In this document: piece by piece, positions 31,521-39,919 of the stretch
Layout: each line of letters starts with the position of its first letter
How positions within the stretch are numbered: the stretch's first letter is position 1
NCBI GenBank assembly: GCA_038223055.1
Contig: JBBRHF010000014.1
Coordinates: forward strand, 1 to 40,301
Length of the DNA: 40,301 nucleotides
From: JBBRHF01 sp038223055
GTDB taxonomy: Bacteria; Actinomycetota; Actinomycetes; JACCUZ01
Reading direction: 5' to 3'
The notes under the pieces: model-generated
Database searches by the model: none
What the model was told of the DNA's origin: nothing
The model's input: only the letters and a program-made list of their open reading frames with translations
Program-made: the position numbers and the translations under genes

Positions 31521-32735
31521 ATGAGCCCTCCACGCGACGTCGTGATCCTGGGGTCGACCGGCTCGGTCGGCACCCAGGCGATCGACGTGGCGCGGGCGGC
31601 GCCGGACCGGTTCCGGGTGACCGGCATCGCGGCCGGGGGCGCCCGGGTGGACCTGCTCGCCCGGCAGGCCCTCGAGCTCGGCGTCGGGGTCGTCGCGGTG
31701 GCCCGGGCCAGCGTCGCGCAGGATCTGCAGCTGGCCTTCTACGCCGCCGCCCAGTCCGGGGGTTACAGCGCGGGCGAGCATCCGGTGCCCAAGATCCTGG
31801 CCGGTCCCGACGCTGCGGCGGAGCTGGCCGGGTCGCCGTGTGACGTGGTGCTCAACGGGATGACCGGCTCGATCGGGCTCGTTCCCACCCTCGCCGCCCT
31901 CGCGGCCGGGCGCACCCTGGCCCTGGCCAACAAGGAGTCACTCGTGGCGGGCGGCTCGCTGGTCCGGGCCGCGATGACGCGACCGGACCAGATCGTGCCG
32001 GTCGACTCCGAGCACTCGGCGCTGGCCCAGTGCCTGCGCGGCGGCACCCGGGCCGAGGTCCGCCGGCTGCTGCTGACCGCGAGCGGTGGCCCCTTCCGGG
32101 GTCGCCGCCGCGCCGACCTGGCCGGGGTGACACCCGAGCAGGCGCTGGCCCACCCCACCTGGGACATGGGGCCGATGGTCACCGTCAACTCGGCGACGCT
32201 GGTGAACAAGGGCCTCGAGCTGATCGAGGCGCACCTGCTCTTCGACATCCCCTACGACCGCATCGACGTCGTCGTCCACCCCCAGTCGGTGATCCATTCG
32301 ATGGTGGAGTTCGTCGACGGCTCCACGCTGGCCCAGGCCAGCCCGCCCGACATGCGGCTGCCGATCGCGCTGGCGCTGGGCTGGCCCGACCGGGTGCCCG
32401 GCGCCGCCAAGGCCTGCGACTGGACCCGGGCGCTGCGCTGGGACTTCGAACCCCTGGACGACGAGGCGTTCCCCGCCGTACGGCTGGCGCGGCGCGCCGG
32501 GGAGGGCGCCGGCACCGCCCCGGCGGTGTTCAACGCCGCCAACGAGGTGTGCGTGCAGGCGTTTCTCGACGGGCTGCTGCCGTTCTCGGCTATCGTCGAC
32601 ACGGTCGAGGGCGTGCTCGACGCCCACGAGGTCAGGAACCTCACGGCGGTTGCCGATGTTCTCCTGGCAGAGACCTGGGCCCGCGAGCGGGCCCGCCAGC
32701 TGATCGACCTCACCTCCGGGAGCACCACCGCATGA
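31521..32735 (+). CDS. dxr: 1-deoxy-D-xylulose 5-phosphate reductoisomerase
   Basis: DXR converts DXP to MEP with NADPH, the committed step of non-mevalonate isoprenoid synthesis and the target of fosmidomycin. The 404-residue product starts at ATG 31521, just after the MMPL stop; an in-frame GTG at 31503 is the alternative. Motifs: LGSTGSVGTQAIDV (NADPH), LANKESLVAGG, VPVDSEHSAL, TASGGPFRG, TWDMGPMVTVNSATLVNKGLE (shown in part), HPQSVIHSMVEF and the late NAANEVCVQAFL. The stop overlaps the protease start (ATGATG). The dxr-protease-ispG order is conserved in actinobacteria, including mycobacteria. Confidence 0.96.
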   Translation: MSPPRDVVILGSTGSVGTQAIDVARAAPDRFRVTGIAAGGARVDLLARQALELGVGVVAVARASVAQDLQLAFYAAAQSGGYSAGEHPVPKILAGPDAAAELAGSPCDVVLNGMTGSIGLVPTLAALAAGRTLALANKESLVAGGSLVRAAMTRPDQIVPVDSEHSALAQCLRGGTRAEVRRLLLTASGGPFRGRRRADLAGVTPEQALAHPTWDMGPMVTVNSATLVNKGLELIEAHLLFDIPYDRIDVVVHPQSVIHSMVEFVDGSTLAQASPPDMRLPIALALGWPDRVPGAAKACDWTRALRWDFEPLDDEAFPAVRLARRAGEGAGTAPAVFNAANEVCVQAFLDGLLPFSAIVDTVEGVLDAHEVRNLTAVADVLLAETWARERARQLIDLTSGSTTA

Positions 32736-33985
32736 TGTTCTGGCTCGGCGTGTTCATTTTCGCGGTCGGCATCATGGTGTCGGTGTGCCTGCACGAAGCC
32801 GGCCACATGGTGACCGCCAAGGGCTTCGGCATGAAGGTGACCCACTATTTCGCGGGGTTCGGCCCCACGCTGTGGTCGTTCCGTCGGGGCGAGACGGAAT
32901 ACGGCATCAAGGCGATCCCGGCCGGCGGCTTCGTCAAGATCGTCGGCATGACCCCGCTCGAGGACGACATTCCGGCGGAGGACCAGCCACGGGCCTTCTG
33001 GCGGCAGGCGACCTGGAAGCGCACCATCGTGCTTGTCGCCGGGTCGACGACCCACTTCCTGCTCGCCATCGCCATCTTCTTCCTCGCCGCACTGACGACC
33101 GGGCTGCCCAACCCGGCGGCCGCCACCTTCGACGCGCAGAAGGCAGCCCCGGTGATCGGCCAGGTCGCCCGCTGCGTGATCCCCGGCTACGACGTCAACG
33201 CCAAGCTCGAGCTGCGCGGCTGCCGCGCCGGGGATCCCGCCGGTCCGGCCCGGGTGGCCGGCCTGCGGGCGGGTGACCGGGTGGTCTCGGTGGCGGGCAC
33301 CCCCATCACGACGTACGGCGAGTTCGTCAAGGCCGTCCGCGCCAGCCCGGCCGGGCCGACCCCGCTGCGCTACGTCCGCGACGGCGGGACCCGTTCGGCG
33401 ACCATCGATCTGGTCGCGACCCGACGCCCGCCCCTCACCGGGAAATCCACCAAGCTGCAGACCGTCTCGGCCATCGGCGTGTCCGTCGAGGCGCCACCGA
33501 CGATCAATCACTACAGCGCCCTCGCCGCGCCCGGGGCCGCCGTGACGTTCACCGGCACCACGGTCAAGCAGACCTTCAGCGCGATCGGGGCGTTCCCCCA
33601 GAAGATCCCGAACCTCATCGACGCTATCGGCGGCAAGCCGCGCGACCCCAACGGTCCGGTGAGCGTGGTCGGTGCCAGCCGCATCGGCGGGCAGGCGGCC
33701 GAGCTCAACCTGCCGATCATCTTCCTGGCCCTGCTTGGCGGGCTCAACGTGTTCATCGGCGTGTTCAACCTGTTCCCGCTGCTGCCGCTGGACGGCGGCC
33801 ACGTGGCGGTCATCTGGTTCGAGCGCGTTCGCTCCTTCGTGGCCGCGCGCCGCGGCCGACCCGACCCCGGCCGGGTCGACTACAACAAGCTGCTGCCGCT
33901 GACCTACCTCGTCATCCTGCTGTTCGGCGGCCTGACCGTGCTTACGCTCGCGGCCGACATCGTCAATCCGATCCGGCTCGGCTGA
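32732..33985 (+). CDS. site-2 metalloprotease RseP/Rip1
   Basis: An intramembrane zinc protease of family M50, 417 residues. The HExxH motif is HEAGH at 21-25, in the first membrane segment; GFVKIVGM follows, then a transmembrane helix (VLVAGSTTHFLLAIAIFFLAA), a PDZ domain centred on VAGLRAGDRVVSVAGTPITTY, and the second metal motif FPLLPLDGGHV. ATG 32732 overlaps the dxr stop; ATG 32735 is one codon later. In mycobacteria the orthologue Rip1 cleaves anti-sigma factors and other membrane proteins. The last codons and the stop are within a 15-bp tandem repeat. Confidence 0.94.
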   Translation: MMFWLGVFIFAVGIMVSVCLHEAGHMVTAKGFGMKVTHYFAGFGPTLWSFRRGETEYGIKAIPAGGFVKIVGMTPLEDDIPAEDQPRAFWRQATWKRTIVLVAGSTTHFLLAIAIFFLAALTTGLPNPAAATFDAQKAAPVIGQVARCVIPGYDVNAKLELRGCRAGDPAGPARVAGLRAGDRVVSVAGTPITTYGEFVKAVRASPAGPTPLRYVRDGGTRSATIDLVATRRPPLTGKSTKLQTVSAIGVSVEAPPTINHYSALAAPGAAVTFTGTTVKQTFSAIGAFPQKIPNLIDAIGGKPRDPNGPVSVVGASRIGGQAAELNLPIIFLALLGGLNVFIGVFNLFPLLPLDGGHVAVIWFERVRSFVAARRGRPDPGRVDYNKLLPLTYLVILLFGGLTVLTLAADIVNPIRLG

Positions 33986-34022
33986 ACCCGGCTCGGCTGA
34001 ACCCGGCTCGGCTGAACCCGGC
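33973..34022 (+). repeat. 15-bp tandem repeat, 3.3 copies, starting in the end of the rip1 gene
   Basis: CCGGCTCGGCTGAAC at 33973-33987, 33988-34002 and 34003-34017, perfect copies, then a partial CCGGC. The first unit encodes the last residues and contains the stop TGA of the metalloprotease gene (33983-33985); each later unit repeats an in-frame TGA. Confidence 0.93.
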
Positions 34023-34044
34023 CGATCATCAAGGTTCTCTAAGG

Positions 34045-34050
34045 GATAAT
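34045..34050 (+). promoter_or_regulatory. possible -10 element for a leaderless ispG transcript
   Basis: GATAAT ends 6 bases before the ispG ATG (34057), the spacing expected when transcription begins on the start codon itself. Leaderless mRNAs are common in actinobacteria. A GGG upstream could instead act as a ribosome binding site. No clear -35. Confidence 0.35.
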
Positions 34051-34056
34051 GGCTCC

Positions 34057-35211
34057 ATGACCGTCAACTTGGGCATGCCCGAGGTGCCCACGCGCCCGCT
34101 CGCGACCCGCCGGGTGACCCGGCAGATCAACGTCGGCGGGGTGCTCGTGGGCGGCGACGCCCCGGTGTCCGTGCAGTCGATGACGACCACGCCGACCACC
34201 GACATCAACGCCACGCTGCAGCAGATCGCGGAGCTCACCGCGACCGGCTGCAACATCGTGCGGGTCGCCTGCCCGACTCAGGACGACGCCGACGCCCTGC
34301 CGGCGATCGCCAAGAAGTCCCAGATCCCGGTCATCGCCGACATCCACTTCCAACCCAAATATGTCTTCGCCGCGATCGACGCCGGGTGCGCCGCGGTGCG
34401 GGTCAACCCCGGCAACATCAAAGCGTTCGACGACAAGGTGGGGGAGATCGCCCGGGCCGCGATGGATGCCGGCACGCCCATCCGGATCGGGGTCAACGCC
34501 GGCTCGCTGGACAGGCGGCTGCTGGCGAAATACGGCAAGGCCACCCCCGAGGCCCTGGTCGAGTCCGCGCTGTGGGAGTGCTCGCTGTTCGAGGAGCACG
34601 GCTTCCGGGACATCAAGATCTCGGTGAAGCACAACGATCCCGTCGTGATGGTCAACGCCTACCGGCTGCTGTCCCAGCAGTGCGACTACCCGCTGCACCT
34701 CGGGGTCACCGAGGCAGGGCCCGCCTTCCAGGGCACGATCAAGTCGGCGGTTGCGTTCGGCGCGCTGCTGGCCGAGGGCATCGGCGACACGATCCGGGTC
34801 TCGCTCTCGGCGCCCCCCGTCGAGGAGGTCAAGGTCGGCAACCAGATCCTCGAGTCCCTCGGTCTCAAGCAGCGAGGCCTCGAGATCGTGTCCTGCCCGT
34901 CCTGCGGGCGGGCACAGGTGGACGTCTACACCCTCGCCGAGCAGGTGACGGCCGGCCTGGAGGGGCTGACCGTGCCGCTGCGGGTGGCGGTCATGGGCTG
35001 CGTCGTCAACGGCCCGGGGGAGGCGCGCGAGGCCGACCTGGGGGTCGCGTCCGGCAACGGGAAGGGCCAGATCTTCGTCCGCGGCGAGGTCATCAAGACG
35101 GTGCCCGAGTCCCAGATCGTGGAAACGCTGATCGAGGAGGCCATGCGCATCGCCGAGCAGATGGAGGCCGATGGCGTAACCTCGGGCGAACCCGCCGTCA
35201 GGGTGAGCTAG
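34057..35211 (+). CDS. ispG: 4-hydroxy-3-methylbut-2-en-1-yl diphosphate synthase (flavodoxin)
   Basis: IspG (GcpE) reduces MEcPP to HMBPP with a 4Fe-4S cluster in the MEP pathway. The 384-residue product has a TIM-barrel part (VSVQSMTTTPTTDINATLQQ, IADIHFQPKYVFAAIDAG, VRVNPGNIK, HLGVTEAGPAFQGTIKSA) and the cluster domain with cysteines in SCPSCGRAQVD and MGCVVNGPGEARE. Start ATG 34057 gives normal length. It lies two genes after dxr, in the usual actinobacterial order, but a short tandem repeat separates it from the protease gene and it may have its own promoter. Confidence 0.96.
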   Translation: MTVNLGMPEVPTRPLATRRVTRQINVGGVLVGGDAPVSVQSMTTTPTTDINATLQQIAELTATGCNIVRVACPTQDDADALPAIAKKSQIPVIADIHFQPKYVFAAIDAGCAAVRVNPGNIKAFDDKVGEIARAAMDAGTPIRIGVNAGSLDRRLLAKYGKATPEALVESALWECSLFEEHGFRDIKISVKHNDPVVMVNAYRLLSQQCDYPLHLGVTEAGPAFQGTIKSAVAFGALLAEGIGDTIRVSLSAPPVEEVKVGNQILESLGLKQRGLEIVSCPSCGRAQVDVYTLAEQVTAGLEGLTVPLRVAVMGCVVNGPGEAREADLGVASGNGKGQIFVRGEVIKTVPESQIVETLIEEAMRIAEQMEADGVTSGEPAVRVS

Positions 35212-35229
35212 CCGGCCGAGGAGGATCAG

Positions 35230-36072
35230 GTGTTGCGGGCGTCCACGCTGCGGGTGCTCGGTGCGGGCGACCTGCCGGCCGTGTGGGAGTTGCTCGACCG
35301 AGACCCCGTCACCAACGTCTTCGTCGCCTCCCGGGTCCGTGCCGCCGGCGCCGACCCGCGTCGCCTCGGAGGCGAGTTGTGGGGCCACATCGTGGGCTCC
35401 GAGCTCGAGGCGATGTGCTACGTCGGGGCCAACCTCGTGCCGGTCGGGTCCGACGGCGAGGCGGTGGGCGCCTTCGCCGACATGGCCCGCCGCCAGGGCC
35501 GTCGCAGCGCGTCCATCGTCGGGCCGCAGCCGGCCGCGGGCAGGCTGTGGTCGCTGCTCGAGCCCTCGTGGGGGCCGGCCCGCGACGTACGCCGGGTGCA
35601 GCCGCTGATGGCCACGAGCCGCCCGGCCGCGGTGGCCCCGGATCCCCGTGTCCGCCGGGTCCGACGCCACGAGCTCGACGTGCTCGTGCCGGCCTGCATC
35701 GCGATGTTCACCGAAGAGGTCGGCGTCTCACCGGTGGTCGGCGACGGCGGCACTGCCTACCGGGCCCGCATCGCCGAGCTGATCGCGACGGGCCGGGCCT
35801 TCGCTCGGATCGAGGACGGGCGGGTGCTGTTCAAGGCCGAGATCGGCTCGGTCACCGATCGGGCCTGCCAGGTGCAGGGCGTCTGGGTGGCTCCCGAGGT
35901 GCGCGGCCTGGGCCTGTCCGCACCCGGCATGGCCGCCGTCGTAGACGCAGCGCTGGCCGACATCGCACCCACGGTCAGCCTCTATGTCAACGACTTCAAC
36001 GTGGCGGCCCGGGCAACCTACCGGCGGGTCGGCTTCCAGGACTGCGGCACGTTCATGTCGGTGCTGTTCTAG
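35230..36072 (+). CDS. GNAT-family acetyltransferase (DUF4081-GNAT)
   Basis: A 280-residue protein with an N-terminal DUF4081-type domain (LRVLGAGDLPAVWELLDRDP, then GELWGHIVGSELEAMCYVGAN) and a C-terminal GNAT domain carrying the acetyl-CoA loop VQGVWVAPEVRGLGLSAPGM and the closing strand SLYVNDFNVAARATYRRVGF. GTG 35230 has GAGGAGG upstream, 18 bp after ispG. Mycobacteria keep a homologue right after ispG, so co-function with the cluster is likely, but the substrate is unknown. The stop TAG is followed directly by a 17-bp tandem repeat. Confidence 0.88.
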   Translation: MLRASTLRVLGAGDLPAVWELLDRDPVTNVFVASRVRAAGADPRRLGGELWGHIVGSELEAMCYVGANLVPVGSDGEAVGAFADMARRQGRRSASIVGPQPAAGRLWSLLEPSWGPARDVRRVQPLMATSRPAAVAPDPRVRRVRRHELDVLVPACIAMFTEEVGVSPVVGDGGTAYRARIAELIATGRAFARIEDGRVLFKAEIGSVTDRACQVQGVWVAPEVRGLGLSAPGMAAVVDAALADIAPTVSLYVNDFNVAARATYRRVGFQDCGTFMSVLF

Positions 36073-36123
36073 CGATCTGCCCACACCCCCGATCTGCCCA
36101 CACCCCCGATCTGCCCACACCCC
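36073..36123 (+). repeat. 17-bp tandem repeat, three copies, abutting the GNAT stop codon
   Basis: CGATCTGCCCACACCCC at 36073-36089, 36090-36106 and 36107-36123, all perfect. The first unit begins on the base after the TAG stop of the acetyltransferase gene; the array ends about 17 bp before the proS ribosome binding site AAGGAG. Confidence 0.93.
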
Positions 36124-36150
36124 GATTCCCTCTCTCGACAAGGAGCCGCC

Positions 36151-38025
36151 GTGCTGCTGCGGATGTCCAGCCTGTTCCTGCGCACCCTGCGTGAGGACCC
36201 GGCCGACGCCGAGGTGCCGAGCCACCGGCTGCTGGTGCGCGGCGGCTACATCCGCCGGGCCGCCCCCGGCGGCTACAGCTGGCTGCCGTTGGGCTGGCGG
36301 GTCTATCGCAACGTCGAGCGGGTGGTCCGCGAGGAGATGGACGCCGCCGGTGCGCAGGAGGTGCACTTCCCCGCTCTGCTGCCCCGGGAGCCCTACGAGC
36401 GAAGCAACCGCTGGACCGAGTACGGCGATGACATCTTCCGGCTCAAGGACCGCAAGGGCGCCGACTACCTGCTGGCGCCGACCCACGAGGAGATGTTCAC
36501 CCTGCTGGTGAAGGACCTCTACTCGTCGTACAAGGACCTGCCGTTGTGGCTCTACCAGATCCAGACCAAGTTCCGCGATGAGCAGCGCCCCCGGGCCGGG
36601 CTGCTGCGCGGGCGCGAGTTCGTGATGAAGGACTCCTACTCCTTCGACGTGAACGACGCCGGCCTGGACGCGTCCTACGCCGGGCACCGGGCCATCTACA
36701 TGCGGATCTTCGACCGGCTCGGCCTGGACTACGTCGCCGTCTCGGCGATGTCCGGGGCGATGGGCGGCTCCAGGAGCGAGGAGTTCCTCACGCCCGCGGA
36801 GTTCGGCGAGGATACGTTTGTGCGCTGCACCGCCTGTGACTACGCCGCCAACGTGGAGGCGCTGGTGACCCCGGCGCCGCCGGCCGTCGACGCGTCCTCG
36901 ACCCCGGCTGCGCACGTCGAGCACACCCCCGACACGCCGACCATCCAGACGCTGGTCGACCTGGCCAACGCCCGGCCTGACCTGCGCCGCGAGGACCGCG
37001 ACTGGACCGCGGCGGACACCCTCAAGAACCTTTTGGTCAAGGTCGTGGGGCCGGACGGATCGGTCGAGGTGCTCGCGGTCGGCGTGCCCGGCGACCGCGA
37101 GGTCGACGCCAAGCGACTCGGCGCGGTGCTGCACCCCTCGGTGGTCGAGCCGTTCACCGAGGCCGACTTCGCGGAGCATCCCGGGCTGGTCCGCGGCTAC
37201 ATCGGCCCCGCAGCGCTGGGCTCCGAGCGACCGGCCGGTGTGCGCTACCTGCTCGACCCGCGCGTGGTAGCGGGCAGCCGGTGGATCACCGGGGCCAACG
37301 AGGCGGGCCGGCACGTCTTCGACCTGGTTGCCGGCCGCGACTTTCTCGCCGACGGAACCATCGAAGCCGCCGAGGTGCGCGAGGGCGACGAGTGCCCCCT
37401 TTGCGGGCGCGCCCTGAGCCTCGCCCGGGGCATCGAGATGGGTCACATCTTCGCCCTCGGCCGCAAGTTCGCCGAGGCGCTGGACCTCAGGGTGCTCGAC
37501 GAGCGCGGCAAGCTGGTCGTGGTCACGATGGGGTCCTACGGCATCGGGGTGTCCCGGGCTGTTGCGGCGATCGCCGAGTCGACCCATGACGAGCTCGGGC
37601 TGTGCTGGCCCCGGGAGGTGGCCCCGGCCGACGTACACGTCGTCGCGACCGGCAAGGACGCCGCCGTGCTCAGCGCCGCGACCGAACTCGCGCAGGAGCT
37701 GGTCGCCGGAGGGCTGACGGTGCTCTTCGACGACCGGCGTGGCGTCTCCCCCGGGGTGAAGTTCAAGGACGCCGAGCTGCTCGGGATGCCGACGATCGTG
37801 GTGGTCGGGCGGGGGCTGGTCGACGGGGTGGTCGAGGTCCGCGACCGGCGCAGCGGTGAGCGCGAGGACGTCGCCGTTGGCTCGGCGGTCGCGCACATCC
37901 GTGCTGTCTGCCGGCCCGCCGGGACCCCCACCTCCGCCGGGACCCCCGCATCCGCCGGGACCCCCGCATCCGCCGGGACCCCCACCTCCGCCGGGACCCC
38001 CACCTCCGCCGCGACCCCGACGTGA
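36151..38025 (+). CDS. proS: prolyl-tRNA synthetase with repeat-encoded C-terminal tail
   Basis: Class II prolyl-tRNA synthetase, bacterial type. GTG 36151 follows AAGGAG at 6 bases. Visible are the motif 2 region YQIQTKFRDEQRPRAGLLRGRE, LLAPTHEEMFTLLVKDL, a YbaK-type editing insertion (about residues 235-395, with AADTLKNLLVKVVG), DECPLCGRAL, and motif 3 MGSYGIGVSRAVAAI, then the anticodon-binding domain (VHVVATGKD, FDDRRGVSPGVKFKDAELLG). The normal family end is near AHIRAVCR; here about 35 extra residues of repeated Ala-Gly-Thr-Pro-Thr/Ala-Ser follow, encoded by six 18-bp units. The tail is probably disordered. The stop overlaps the HAD start (GTGA). Confidence 0.95.
   Translation: MLLRMSSLFLRTLREDPADAEVPSHRLLVRGGYIRRAAPGGYSWLPLGWRVYRNVERVVREEMDAAGAQEVHFPALLPREPYERSNRWTEYGDDIFRLKDRKGADYLLAPTHEEMFTLLVKDLYSSYKDLPLWLYQIQTKFRDEQRPRAGLLRGREFVMKDSYSFDVNDAGLDASYAGHRAIYMRIFDRLGLDYVAVSAMSGAMGGSRSEEFLTPAEFGEDTFVRCTACDYAANVEALVTPAPPAVDASSTPAAHVEHTPDTPTIQTLVDLANARPDLRREDRDWTAADTLKNLLVKVVGPDGSVEVLAVGVPGDREVDAKRLGAVLHPSVVEPFTEADFAEHPGLVRGYIGPAALGSERPAGVRYLLDPRVVAGSRWITGANEAGRHVFDLVAGRDFLADGTIEAAEVREGDECPLCGRALSLARGIEMGHIFALGRKFAEALDLRVLDERGKLVVVTMGSYGIGVSRAVAAIAESTHDELGLCWPREVAPADVHVVATGKDAAVLSAATELAQELVAGGLTVLFDDRRGVSPGVKFKDAELLGMPTIVVVGRGLVDGVVEVRDRRSGEREDVAVGSAVAHIRAVCRPAGTPTSAGTPASAGTPASAGTPTSAGTPTSAATPT
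37918..38025 (+). repeat. 18-bp tandem repeat, six units, forming the proS C-terminus
   Basis: Units start at 37918, 37936, 37954, 37972, 37990 and 38008. All begin GCCGGGACCCCC except the last, which is diverged (GCCGCGACCCCGACGTGA) and supplies the stop codon at 38023-38025. Units 1, 4 and 5 end ACCTCC; units 2 and 3 end GCATCC, suggesting internal duplication of types. Confidence 0.94.
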
Positions 38026-38738
38026 ACGTCGAGGCGGTCATCTTCGACTGGGGCGGCACGCTGACCCCGTGGCACGCGATCGACCTGCGCGAGCAGTGGG
38101 CGGCCTACACGCGCGTACGCGAGCCGGGGCGCGCCGACGAGCTGGCCGGGCTGTTGATGGAGGCCGAGATGGAGGCCTGGAGCGCTGCCCGCGACCACCA
38201 GTGCTCCGGCAACATCGACGAGGTCTTCCGGTCGGTGGGCATCGAGCCGAGGGGCGACGCCCACGAGCGGGCGCTGGCCGCGTATCAGGAATTCTGGGAA
38301 CCGCACACCCGCATCGACCCCGACGCCCCGGCGTTGCTCAGCGGCCTGCGCGACCGGGGCATCAAGGTCGGCGTGCTGTCCAACACGCTGTGGACCCGCG
38401 CCTTCCACGAGGAGGTGTTCCGCCGCGACGGCGTGCTGCACCTGTTCGACGGGGCTGTTTACTCCTCGGAGATCTCCTACACCAAGCCGCACCCGCAGGC
38501 GTTCCGCGCGGCCATGGGCGCGATCGGCGTCGACGACCCTGCCCGGGTGGTGTTCGTCGGCGACCGGCCCTATGACGACGTCCACGGCGCCAAGGAGGTC
38601 GGCATGCGGGCGGTACTGGTGCCGCACATCCGCATCCCGGTGGACCAGCGGGGCCAGGTCGAAGGCGAGCCTGATGCCGTGGTGGCACGCCTGGGCGACC
38701 TGCTCGCCATCGTCGAAGCCTGGAACGCCGAGAGCTGA
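38022..38738 (+). CDS. HAD-superfamily hydrolase
   Basis: A 238-residue haloacid dehalogenase-type hydrolase. Motif I reads FDWGGTLT (nucleophile Asp9), with glycine in place of the usual second Asp, as in several active HAD subgroups (DxGGT); motif II is VGVLSNT (Thr), motif III the Lys of YTKPHPQAF and motif IV VVFVGDRPYDDVHGA. An alpha-helical cap lies between motifs I and II. GTG 38022 overlaps the proS stop by 4 bp, so translation is coupled. A phosphatase of small phosphorylated metabolites is likely; substrate unknown. Confidence 0.88.
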   Translation: MNVEAVIFDWGGTLTPWHAIDLREQWAAYTRVREPGRADELAGLLMEAEMEAWSAARDHQCSGNIDEVFRSVGIEPRGDAHERALAAYQEFWEPHTRIDPDAPALLSGLRDRGIKVGVLSNTLWTRAFHEEVFRRDGVLHLFDGAVYSSEISYTKPHPQAFRAAMGAIGVDDPARVVFVGDRPYDDVHGAKEVGMRAVLVPHIRIPVDQRGQVEGEPDAVVARLGDLLAIVEAWNAES

Positions 38739-38739
38739 G

Positions 38740-39516
38740 ATGCCGGGCCTCGACGACGTCGTGGCCTTGTGCCTCGCGGCCGGGTTCGCCGGCTGGATCG
38801 ATGCGGTCTCCGGCGGCGGAGGCCTGGTCCAGCTGCCGGCGCTGCTGGTCCTGCTGCCCGGCGCCAGCCCCGCGGCGGTGCTCGCCACCAACAAGCTTTC
38901 CAGCATCTTCGGTACGTCGGTCGCGGCAGCGACTTACTATCGCAACGTCCGGCCAGATCTGCGAACCGCGCTCCCGATGGCGGCTGTGGCCCTGTTCGGG
39001 TCCGGGCTGGGTGCCCTGGGCGCGTCTCTTTTACCGCGCGCCGCGTTCCGGCCGCTGGTTCTGGTGCTTCTGGTCGCCGTGGCGACGTACATGGTGGCTC
39101 GTCCTGGCCTCGGTCGCGAGCAGTCGCTGCGCTTCACGGCCCGCCGGCAGCGCGCGGTGGCGGCCGCTGCGGGCCTCGGACTCGGCGTCTACGACGGCAT
39201 CTTCGGCCCCGGCACCGGCAGCTTCCTGGTCATCGTGCTCGTCGCCGTGCTGGGCTACTCGTTCCTCGCGGCGTCGGCGACGGCCCGGATCGTCAACGCC
39301 GCGACCAATCTCGGCGCGCTCATCGTCTTCGTGCCTGCGGGTGCGCCGATGTGGCGGCTCGGCCTCGGCATGGCCGCTTGCAACGTGGCCGGCGGTTGGC
39401 TGGGGGCGCACGCGGCGATGCGGGGCGGCAGCCGGTTCGTCCGCCGGGTGTTCCTGGTCGTCGTGGCCGCGCTCATCCTCCGGCTCGGCTACGACGTGCT
39501 GCGCGGATCGAACTGA
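38740..39516 (+). CDS. TauE/SafE-family membrane permease
   Basis: A 258-residue polytopic membrane protein of the TauE/SafE (sulfite/organosulfonate exporter, DUF81) family. ATG 38740 lies one base after the HAD stop. The N-terminal repeat shows FAGWIDAVSGGGGLVQLPALL and ATNKLSSIFGTSVAA; the second repeat shows LGVYDGIFGPGTGSFLVIVLV and ATARIVNAATNLGALIVF. These paired G-x-G-[GT]-x-[LF] and N-K/T-L/N motifs are diagnostic. About eight helices. Substrate not predictable; sulfite, sulfonates or carboxylates are typical. The stop codon opens a short perfect palindrome. Confidence 0.9.
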   Translation: MPGLDDVVALCLAAGFAGWIDAVSGGGGLVQLPALLVLLPGASPAAVLATNKLSSIFGTSVAAATYYRNVRPDLRTALPMAAVALFGSGLGALGASLLPRAAFRPLVLVLLVAVATYMVARPGLGREQSLRFTARRQRAVAAAAGLGLGVYDGIFGPGTGSFLVIVLVAVLGYSFLAASATARIVNAATNLGALIVFVPAGAPMWRLGLGMAACNVAGGWLGAHAAMRGGSRFVRRVFLVVVAALILRLGYDVLRGSN

Positions 39517-39530
39517 CCCGTCACGGGTCA
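39514..39530 (+). terminator. 17-bp palindrome starting at the TauE stop codon
   Basis: TGACCCGT (39514-39521) and ACGGGTCA (39523-39530) are perfectly complementary around a single central C. The TGA is the permease stop. With so small a loop a stable RNA hairpin needs some opening of the inner pairs, so it may act as a DNA site or as a short terminator. No U-tract. Confidence 0.4.
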
Positions 39531-39919
39531 CGCCAGCACCCGCCGTCGGGCACCGTTGTGCTGATACGGCGAGCGGTGGAACGCCGAGCGCGGCACCTAC
39601 TGCATTGACTTGGTGCTGACGGCCGCCAACCGCGACGCCGCTGGGCTGGGCCGGCGATGACCCGGTCAATTCGCCCTCAGCCGAGGTCAGCGACATGTCG
39701 GGTTCGCACCGTCGGTTTGCTTGTCGTGGTGGCAGTGACCGCGGGCGGCGTGGCGGACCGCGACGGTAGCCCCTGGTTGTGGACACGGGCCGCGTGGCCA
39801 TGCCCTGGATCGTGGAGGTGTGGGCCGATGTCGCCCTGCGCCAGGCGATGTGGGCCGATGTCGGTTACGCCGGGCGGCGCGGGTGGGGTTCGCCCGCCCC
39901 GTGTCCGAGTTGTGACGTG
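39531..39919. other. about 390 bp without a convincing gene
   Basis: Both strands have open frames here, but none has a recognisable protein, a good start or actinobacterial codon pattern. A 14-base stretch GTGGGCCGATGTCG occurs twice (near 39821 and 39850). The stretch separates the convergent permease and HNH-type genes and may be intergenic or decayed sequence. Confidence 0.5.
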
